From NCBI GenBank assembly GCA_014529385.2, contig CM043953.1, forward strand, positions 69,358,372 through 69,422,371: a DNA stretch of 64,000 nucleotides, read 5' to 3'. A model generated the notes under the pieces. That model was not told the origin of the DNA. It worked only from the letters and a program-made list of their open reading frames with translations, and did no database searches. This document shows, in pieces, positions 55,742 to 64,000 of the stretch; position 1 is the first letter of the stretch; each line of letters opens with the position of its first letter. The DNA comes from Adiantum capillus-veneris (lineage: Eukaryota > Streptophyta > Polypodiopsida > Polypodiales > Pteridaceae). The translations under genes and the position numbers were made by a program.

Positions 55742-56048
55742 TGATGTTTCTCTTTTCTTGCCTAAGAAGAGAGTTCCTTGAGTAATCTATGAAAGGTTGG
55801 AGTTGTTTATTGCAATAGGGTAAGTGGGACTGTGATTTATTAACGGGCAGTTGATATGCCTGTTTATAGGGTATGGGGGACACCATTGAGATCTATGGTC
55901 TTAATAATGGGTCTTTTAGGACTTTCCTACAACTTAACCATTATTGAGCTATTAGTCACCCAATAGGAACCAATGCCAGTCTTGCACTGTTAAACCCACT
56001 TCACTACTCTTTGCAATTAACAATATTGTAAACCACAGGTGTAGTTAC

Positions 56049-56291
56049 GTGAGTGCTAATTTTCAAGGGATACGAGGAGAAGTAGCCAAAGTTTTTGAAG
56101 TGCAAAGGAAAGAGTTAGCATACACATACAAAAAAAATTCAATTGTGGCCCAACATAATCAAGAGAATGTAATCAACATTGACAATTTAGATTTGGATCA
56201 TGGTATAACATTCAATCATGTTTGTAGAGTCGTCAACTACCTTGTTGGCAAGTTACAAGAAGCAATGGGAAACCCTATTTTGCAAGGGTAG
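56049..56291 (+). CDS. Short ORF of unknown function
   Basis: An 80-codon frame (MSANFQGIRGEVAKVFEV and onward, later HGITFNHVCRVVNYLVGKLQ). It lies between a PBS-like site and a copia fragment, so it may be a gag remnant. No capsid or zinc-knuckle motif is visible. Confidence 0.25.
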   Translation: MSANFQGIRGEVAKVFEVQRKELAYTYKKNSIVAQHNQENVINIDNLDLDHGITFNHVCRVVNYLVGKLQEAMGNPILQG

Positions 56292-56536
56292 GTTCAAAGC
56301 CAAATTCAAGATCTTTAAGCCCAAGTTTGCCCAAGTTCCCAAGAAGAGATAAATATTCATGTGAGGCCTCCAAAGAGGAATCTCTTTGGGTGATAAAGAG
56401 GAGATATCAAAAGGACCTCCCCCAAAAACTGTTCGAGAAGAAGAAGTGCAAGGTATGAAAGCAATACCCCTCCAACATTTGAAAGTGATACTTCCCTAAG
56501 AAGATGGTGGGCACGACAGACACCTAGTCCTTCCCA

Positions 56537-57148
<612 letters not shown>

Positions 57149-57517
57149 TGTCTCAACCACGCTATGTGTCCCCTGATATAACTGGTTTCAAGCGACCGGG
57201 TGGATTTTTATCACCCTTTAAGGGAGGTATATGAATAAAGGACATCCTTTTGCTAGAGTAACTCTTCGTAAAGATAAAAACCCAAAAAACTAACAAAATT
57301 TTCAAAACTAAATTTTGCAAACTTGTAGGATTTTTAATTTCATTTTATTGTATTTTTTACCTCTTTTTCTTCCTTTTTTCCTCGTTTTCAACCGGTTCGC
57401 TTGACTTTTCAATCAGCTTTATGCTAAATTGAGGCAAACCTTTCCCAAACATTGCATCCAAACCTAATGACAACAAGAATCAACTTTACATTGATCGTGT
57501 GACTTCCTTGTCCCTAT

Positions 57518-57599
<82 letters not shown>

Positions 57600-58014
57600 A
57601 TCAAGTTTATATTGTTCATGTGTCTTTCTTGGTTGACCGGCTGAATTCGCCAATCGTTTCTCTACCTCTTCTATAGACTGTGCATTTGCTTTGTTTTCTA
57701 ACATTGTCTACTTTTGTAAGTTCTTGTTGTTTGTTCTTCAGTTGTCCAAGTATGAGCTCGTCACCCCCCCCCCCCCACCCCCCCCCCCCCCCCCCCCCCC
57801 AACCCCCCCCACTCACCCCCCCCCCCCCCCCCCAAACGCACACACTCACAAAGATAGAGATAGATGGATCTTATTATCGTCCTCAGAGGTCAAATATGAC
57901 CTATGTGACCATAGATACTTGTCATGTACTATGCATGGGGCTGATGCTCTAGGATTATGGTTATGAGAATCACGAGTCCACATTGTGGCTGGGAGAGGAA
58001 AGTGTGTAGGTTCA
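57149..58014 (+). repeat. Copia 3' LTR (plus copy)
   Basis: Begins TGTCTCAACCACGC directly after the purine-rich GGTGGGGGT and ends GTGTAGGTTCA at 58,014. The same two ends bound the inverted copy at 60,592-61,661. It contains a GA tract (about 57,523-57,596) and C-runs (about 57,763-57,832). Length 866 bases. The next bases, ATACC, differ from those of the other copy, which confirms the boundary. Confidence 0.85.
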
Positions 58015-58599
58015 ATACCGCAAAAGTGAAAATTTTCTTGAATCTCTTAGGTGCTTCTTTGTGAAAGAACAGAGTAGACCACCATGTATGTGCGCCTCCT
58101 TTCAAGTAAGATGGAGCGTTTCGAGAACCGACCTCGCAAGAAGGCGACGTCAATTGGAGCGTTCCAACAACTGACCTCCCGAGAAGGTGACATCAGATTG
58201 TTGTATGAACTCAAGCCTCAAGGGTTTGATGGTTGTCTTGATAGCCTAACAATGTGTCAAACCTGACTGCTTGACCCCATCCTTGAACTCCATGGTCTTC
58301 GTGTTCTTTTTCTCACTGTCAAAAGAGGACGATCTCTCCCCCTCTGAACTGCTAGATGGTCGCCCATGCCTTCTAGGCTTTCCTAGCTTTGTCTACGCTT
58401 CTTTTGCCTTTTCTCATCCTCTATGGAACTTGATGACAACAAATTATCAAAACCCTCTAAAGACGAAGAAACATTTGGGTCATTCATGAAACGAATATGC
58501 TTCTTGGATTTTCTTACCACCTCGAAAATCGACTTTCGGCCCAAATAACAGGGGAAATTTGCTAATTTCCTCTATTTCCAAGAGTGTTTTAATCCTTTC
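58015..58599. other. Intergenic, no gene recognised
   Basis: Short frames only, no domain seen. Confidence 0.5.
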
Positions 58600-59116
58600 A
58601 TTAATTGGTTAATCTTCTTTTCAAGAGCTTTGTTAAACTCATTCTACGAGAAAAGTTTTGCGTTTTTTCTTTCAGCTTCCTTACCGTCGTGAGAGGAGAA
58701 TTGATGGCCTCTCACTATCTTCAGGGAATCTCATCAATTTGGTAATTGTTCAAGTGATCCATATATATCGGGTCTTTGGAGTACTTGATCAATCATTTCA
58801 CACATGTGTCAACTTGCAATTGACATTTGTACTTTGCTTTGTCAAGATTCCCCACGAGAAATTTGCCAAAATCTCCATTGGTTTCTTCTGTTTCCATGTT
58901 GAGACTCGGCTTTTCTTCATCTCCTCCGCAACCAATAGCCGGAGGCGTGTCGCTTCTGTTGAATTCTCTGCGAGAACCCATCTGTGTTGTAGAAAGGATT
59001 GGATCCTCTGTAGAAGAAGAATCCTTATAAGCTATGATATCAAAGTTACAGGCTTGGACACTCCAAGCAAGAAATCAATAGCAACACATGAAGAGAAACC
59101 ATAAAATCACTAAACT

Positions 59117-59212
<96 letters not shown>

Positions 59213-59445
59213 AGTTGACATGGCACAATGGAATTCCAAACCAAGCGCACTGGCCCCAAAGACTGGCGCCCGTTTCGATATTTCTTTATTGTTGCTCTTT
59301 GCAAAGTACAACTCCCAAGTATCCAACTCTCTCCGGGACTCTACGTCCAGATGCTTTCCGAAAGAGTGGCCCTCTGAGCACTTATACACGTATAAGGGAT
59401 GCCCAAAAGAATAGCCCCAAAAGCATCAAATCCAAAAGCACTTAT
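58600..59445 (-). mobile_element. Inverted relic: LTR, PBS and start of an ORF
   Basis: On the minus strand an LTR-like segment (about 59,445 to 59,047) matches the Ty3 LTR family of 39.5 kb in scattered blocks (GGGCATCCC, ACTGGCGCC, GGCGCCAGTC-type words) and ends CTTGGAGTGTCCAAGCC. A PBS-like TTTGATATCATAGC follows at about 59,031-59,044, one or two substitutions from TGGTATCAGAGC. After a short leader the frame starts MGSRREFNRSDTPPAIG (58,981) and runs 62 codons. Within the LTR are an AT tract (59,121-59,173) and a GA tract (59,174-59,207). It is a diverged 5' end in inverse orientation. Confidence 0.65.
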
Positions 59446-59955
59446 GTTACAAAGTGATGATGTGGCATGACTAACTGGAACAGAAATGACCAAGTGGACA
59501 AGAGAAAGTGAACGGACTAACTTGAAGAACTTATGAAGTACCGGTCGTGGGGCTTGAAACCCTAAAAGAAAGAAGCTTGAACTCTAGTGGACACACCCAT
59601 AAACCGGAGTATCACAACTATGAGCAAGAGTGTAAGAGGGATTGAGATTGTGAGAGTGTATGAGATTGAAATTGGGAGTGAGAGTGAGATGCGATTGAGA
59701 GTGAGATAGTTCGGGGGTGGTTGGAAGGTTATGATACGAGCTAAGCTCCTTCTGTAATTATCAAATATCAATACAAAATCTCTATTTTTTCCTATCTATT
59801 TTGCATACTTTGTCAAATTTTTTTTTCTCACTCTATTTCTCTCTCCCGTGTCGCGTCACACCAAGGCACATAAGATAAAAAAGAAAAAATAGACCATTGC
59901 GCAAAATGCCAACAGGCACGTGTTAGCGTTTTCTTAGCAATTTGTAAGGGGGGGA
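59446..59955. other. Orphan LTR-start sequence and flank
   Basis: TGTTACAAAGTGATGATGTGGC at about 59,444 is a plus-oriented match to the Ty3 LTR start and abuts the inverted LTR relic. The sequence after it does not follow the known LTR. No gene is supported. Confidence 0.4.
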
Positions 59956-60534
59956 ATGGAGGAGGGAAGGGGGGGCAGGGGGAAGGCTCAATGGAACATT
60001 GTGGCAACTTATGACACCTCAAAAAAGAGTGTATGCCTTTGGCCAATCTATCACGTGGATACATACATGGTTCAACGGGCCTCATACAAGCATGCCTACC
60101 TCATATACGAGTGGCATAGTCACAAACAACACCGACTGATGGATGCAAGACATAAAGAAGTGGTTAAGAGATGGGATGCATTACACTTGCTACATGATGC
60201 CTCAATAGACTCCCAAGTGAATGAAAATTTTCTACAACGCCAATGTATTACGGCTAGGGAGGACTCCGGTGGGTCACCCTTTATAGATAGATTACACCAC
60301 CCATATTGCCCCCACTACAAAACCACATTCTTTGCCAAAAGAGGAAACAATACTCACCCTTATATGCTTGAGCCTATCCCCTTGTTGGCGCTATGCACTA
60401 TCGCAACCATTTGGCTTATAGCTCCCACTCCCTTCAATGCGAGACAAGGCATTGGGACAATGGAGAACAATAAAATCGACTCTGCAAATTATGCTCATTG
60501 CAAGTTCAAGAGTTTGAGTACCACACACTACTAG
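59956..60534 (+). CDS. 192-codon ORF of unknown function
   Basis: The longest frame in this stretch. It begins in a G-rich low-complexity start (MEEGRGGRGK) and becomes His/Tyr-rich (for example HVDTYMVQRASYKHAYLIYE and RWDALHLLHDASIDSQVNEN). A hydrophobic segment lies at LLALCTIATIWLIAP. No family is recognised. No TATA box or splice site is fixed. It abuts the LTR end at 60,592 and may be chance or a relic. Confidence 0.3.
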   Translation: MEEGRGGRGKAQWNIVATYDTSKKSVCLWPIYHVDTYMVQRASYKHAYLIYEWHSHKQHRLMDARHKEVVKRWDALHLLHDASIDSQVNENFLQRQCITAREDSGGSPFIDRLHHPYCPHYKTTFFAKRGNNTHPYMLEPIPLLALCTIATIWLIAPTPFNARQGIGTMENNKIDSANYAHCKFKSLSTTHY

Positions 60535-60591
60535 AGTGCTCATCTTTTGCTCACATCCGAACTTTCTTCCTTCACATTTTCAGCTACGACT

Positions 60592-60762
60592 TGAACCTAC
60601 ACACTTTCCTCTCCCAACCACAATGTGGACTCGCGATTCTCATAACCATAATCCTAGAGCATCAAGAATCACTTATCAGCCCCATGCATAGTACATAGGT
60701 CATATTTGACCTCCGAGGACGATAATAAGATCTATCTATCTCTATCTTTGTGAGTGTGTCGT

Positions 60763-60797
<35 letters not shown>

Positions 60798-60966
60798 ATG
60801 GGAGATGAGCTCATACCTGGACAACTGAAGAACAAACAACAAGAACTTACAAAAGTAGACGATGTTAGAAAACAAAGCAAATGCACAGTCTATAGAAGAG
60901 GTAGAGAAACGATTGGCGAATTCGGCCGGTCAACCAAGAAAGACACACGAACAATGTAAACTTGAT

Positions 60967-61014
<48 letters not shown>

Positions 61015-61661
61015 ATAGGGACAAGGAAGTCACACGACCAATGTAAACTTGATTCTTGTTGTCATTAGGTTTGGATGCAATATTTGGGAAAGGTTTGCCT
61101 CAATTTAGCATAAAGCCGATTGACAAGTCAAGCAAACCGGTTGAAAACAAGGAAAAAAAGGAAGAAAAAGAGGTAAAAAATACAATAAAATGGAATTAAA
61201 AATCCTTAATTTACTTTTGCAAATTTTGTTAGTTTTTCCGGTTTTTATCTTTACGAGGAGTTACTCTGGCAAAAGGATGTCCTTTATTCATATACCTCCC
61301 TTAAAGGGCGATAAAAATCCACCCGGTCGCTTGAAACCAGTTATCAGGGGAGCGTGGTTGAGACAACCCCCACCAACGAAAAGGTAGGGGTTGTCTCAAT
61401 TTAGCATAAAGCCGATTGACAAGTCAAGCAAACCGGTTGAAAACAAGGAAAAAAAGGAAGAAAAAGAGGTAAAAAATACAATAAAATGGAATTAAAAATC
61501 CTTAATTTACTTTTGCAAATTTTGTTAGTTTTTCCGGTTTTTATCTTTACGAGGAGTTACTCTGGCAAAAGGATGTCCTTTATTCATATACCTCCCTTAA
61601 AGGGCGATAAAAATCCACCCGGTCGCTTGAAACCAGTTATCAGGGGAGCGTGGTTGAGACA
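60592..61661 (-). repeat. Copia 3' LTR (minus copy) with internal duplication
   Basis: Reads TGTCTCAACC on the minus strand from 61,661 to the terminal CA at 60,592, inverted relative to the 57,149 copy. A block of 296 bases is duplicated in tandem (about 61,096-61,391 and 61,392-61,687). As a result a 65-codon frame starting MELKILNLLLQ appears twice, at 61,190 and 61,486. A G-run (about 60,763-60,796) and a CT tract (60,971-61,009) lie inside. Confidence 0.87.
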
Positions 61662-61873
61662 ACCCCCACCAACGAAAAGGTAGGGGCTCGACCTTTGAGC
61701 TTTGAGGGCCCTCTCATAGCTCTCTCATAGCCTTATCCAAAGTGGAGCTGCAGGGGACTATCTGGAAGCTTCGAGCTCCGTGCGTTGGGATTTCGGCTTT
61801 ACCAAACTGAGACATCTCTCTCTCTCTCTCTCTCATATACATGCACGTAGACAACAAAACTATCACAGATATA

Positions 61874-61906
<33 letters not shown>

Positions 61907-61958
61907 ATATAGATACATACCTCATATACATGCACGTAGACAAAAAAAATATCACAGA

Positions 61959-62049
<91 letters not shown>

Positions 62050-62294
62050 GACAGAAGAGGAAGTCATGTTTGTAAACATGTCTGCAGGATTTTCACTTGT
62101 ATGCACCTTTCCTAGCTTTAGCTGTCCCTCTTCCAAAAGAGTGCGTATGAAGTGATATCTCACCTCAATGTGCTTTGTCCTTGAATGAAAGGCTGAGTCT
62201 TTGCAAGATGGATAGCACTTTGGCTATCATTGTACAAGACACAATTGTCTTGTTTGAATCCAAGCTCTTCTAAGAATCTGTGAAGCCACATAAT
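61662..62294 (-). pseudogene. End of copia pol, replaced by microsatellites
   Basis: The minus strand continues RNase H: FLEELGFKQDNCVLY near 62,275 and HFIRTLLEEGQLKLG with HTSENPADMF near 62,150-62,080. CA/CT tracts (61,963-62,046) and an AT tract (61,869-61,911) then replace the normal pol end before the LTR. Confidence 0.85.
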
Positions 62295-63739
62295 TTATTT
62301 GCTTGCCTCCGTCATTGCTACATATTCTGCTTCCATGGTAGAAAGTGAGACCACTTTCTGTAGCTTCGAAGCCCAGCTTTCTGTCGTGACTCCAACCGTG
62401 AAGACATAGCTAGTATTGCTCCTTTGAGGATCTTGGGCACCTGCCATATCTGCATCAACATACCCTTCTAGAAAAATATCAGCTCCTCCAAAATACAAAG
62501 CATTTAGTATTGTCCCTTTTAGATACCTAAGTATCCACTTCACAGCTTGCCAGTGCTCTTTACCTGGGTTGTCCATGAACCTACTTATAACTCCCACTGC
62601 ATGTGGAATGTCTGGCCTTGTCCAGACCATAGCATACATAAGAGAACCTACCGCTGCAGCATATGGAAGTTTAGACATATAGGCTATCTCCTCTTGTGTC
62701 TTTGGACACATATCCTTGGTTAGTTTAAAATGACTAGCCAAAGGTGTAGAAACCATTTTTGCATTTTGCATTTTGCATTGCAAACCTTTCTAGTACTTCT
62801 TGATGTAATCCTCTTGAGATAGCTTTATTGTCTTCTTTGTCCTGTCCCTTGATATCTTCATACCAAGTATTCTCTTTGCAGCACCTAATTCTTTCATTGA
62901 AAAAGATTTAGACATTTCTTCTTTTAGGTCTTTGATGTCCTTCATGTTAGCACTTGCAATCAACATGTCATCACCATACGACATTAGGATGGTGAACTTC
63001 CCATCTCCCAAATTCTTTGTGTAGACGCAATGATCTGAGTTGCATCTTCTGAATCCATGATCTAACATCCATCGATTGAACTTCAAGTACCATTGTCTTG
63101 GTGCTTGCTTTAAACCATACAAGCTCTTCTTTAATCTGCAAACTATTTTCTCCTTACCTTTTACTTCATACCCCTTTGGTTGAAGCATGTAAATTTCCTC
63201 CTCTAAGTCACCGTGAGGGAATGCCATAATTACATCCATTTGCTCAAGATTTAGATCATGAGCAACCACAAGGCTTAAGACAAGCCTAATTGAGTTCATT
63301 TTTACAACAGGAGAAATATTTCATTGAAGTCAATACCTTTCTTTTGAAAAAACCCTTTTACCACAAGCCAAGACTTGTACCTTTTCTTCCCACCTTCTTC
63401 TCCCTTTAGCTTGTACACCCATTTGTTTTGAAGTGCCCGCTTACCTTTAGGCAACTCAACCAACTCCCATGTTTGGTTATGATGATGTAGTGAGTCCATC
63501 TCCACTTGCATGCTCTTCATCCAGTCTTCTTTGGATTCGTGATGCATATCTTCTTCGTATGATTTTGGATCTCCAGAATTTGAGATTAAGAGATGATTGA
63601 AGGAAGGAACAAACCTTTTTGGAGGTCTACTTGCTCTTGTGGATCTTCGGGGAATAGGTTGAGGCTCCTCATTTGGTTGACGTTGTTGCACGTTGTTGCC
63701 ATTTGTAGTCCTTGAGTCTTCACCGTCCTCAAGCTCCAT
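62295..63739 (-). pseudogene. Copia RT and RNase H, two lesions
   Basis: Minus-strand order. 63,739-63,302 gives a linker with SKEDWMKSMQVEMDSLHHH and WELVELPKGKRALQNKWVYK, the RT start. 63,299-62,790 gives EQMDVIMAFPHGDLEEEIYM, CRLKKSLYGLKQAPRQWY and the active site SYGDDMLIAS (YGDD, where most copia elements have YVDD). 62,783-62,295 gives AAVGSLMYAMVWTRPDIPHA and VDADMAGAQDPQRS, then MEAEYVAMTEASK, the RNase H block. Only a 1-base loss at about 63,300 and a TAG at 62,787 break it, so it is relatively young. It would copy element RNA into DNA. Confidence 0.93.
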
Positions 63740-63766
63740 GTACTCATCACCTGTTTCTTTTGTTTG

Positions 63767-63964
63767 CTATCTTTCCAAGTAATCTTTGTACATATTTTGT
63801 TCGTTAAAAATTACATCACTACTCCCAAAGATTTTACCATCTTCAGAATTCCATAGGCGATACCCAAAGTCACCTTCTCCATAGCCAATGAAGAAACACT
63901 TTTTGGAGTTTGCATCTAGCTTTGATCTTAGGCTTCTATCTATGTGCATAAAGCCTCACGCCCA
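63767..63964 (-). pseudogene. Copia pol, integrase C-terminal part
   Basis: The frame reads RSKLDANSKKCFFIGYGEGD, FGYRLWNSEDGKIFGSSDVI and NEQNMY. This is the conserved segment between the integrase core and RT in Ty1/copia (K-L-x-x-K-S-x-x-C-x-F-x-G-Y and the R-D-V-x-F-x-E pattern). The element continues past the window edge. Confidence 0.9.
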
Positions 63965-64000
63965 AACACTTTGAGAAATGCATAATTCATCAGTTTACCT

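Noticed and set aside
57680-57966. Proline-rich ORFs over C-runs, and their counterpart at 60,662-60,959
   Set aside because: The proline and glycine runs come from poly-C/poly-G in a copia LTR. The two sets are the same LTR in opposite orientation.

Overview
The window is plant nuclear DNA dominated by decayed retroelements. Supporting signs are 5-bp target-site duplications (TSDs), primer-binding sites (PBS) matching the initiator-tRNA-Met type (TGGTATCAGAGC), Ty3 integrases with a C-terminal chromodomain, Ty1/copia RT-RNase H, a PLS-type pentatricopeptide (PPR) relic, GT-AG introns and AAACCCTAA telobox motifs. Long GA/CT, GT and poly-G/C tracts are very common. I cannot name the species; a large-genome land plant, perhaps a fern or lycophyte, is only an impression.

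Layout. 1-2.66 kb: gag/protease relic and a solo LTR of one Ty3 family. 2.9-5.7 kb: tRNA-derived SINEs, tandem duplications and a dead kinase-like gene. 6.56-8.38 kb: a 1.8-kb solo LTR. 9.5-11.1 kb: GC-rich LINE ORF1 relic (minus), then a Ty3 integrase tail and a zinc-knuckle retroposon. 13.70-17.89 kb: a complete non-autonomous LTR element (TSD CAAAG). 20.3-21.65 kb: a trypsin-like protease homologue with an altered catalytic-serine site (minus). 25.4-28.1 kb: LINE ORF1 plus endonuclease lacking its RT end, next to a 0.55-kb tandem duplication. 28.9-35.4 kb: a low-copy-looking block with two intron-containing unknown genes (plus), two matching hairpins, a broken histone H3-like gene with a very long tail and a basic tail-like ORF (minus). 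36.9-38.2 kb: chromovirus integrase relic. 39.527-46.052 kb: a complete but mutated Ty3 chromovirus (TSD TAATC). 47.6-48.1 kb: minus-strand LTR and PBS. 49.27-49.66 kb: a MITE. 51.6-53.2 kb: PPR relic (minus). 55.7-64 kb: two inverted copies of one copia family, with another inverted LTR/PBS relic between them.

Few genes look intact. The protease-like gene and the two plus-strand genes at 30-32.5 kb are the best host-gene candidates. The H3-like gene is the most unusual object: it starts with the first eight residues of the H3 tail, has isoleucine at the lysine-9 position, carries a long acidic insertion, and then resumes an H3 tail and histone fold before being broken by a stop and frameshifts. 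No operon-like organisation applies; nearly everything else is explained by retrotransposition, LTR recombination and microsatellite expansion.
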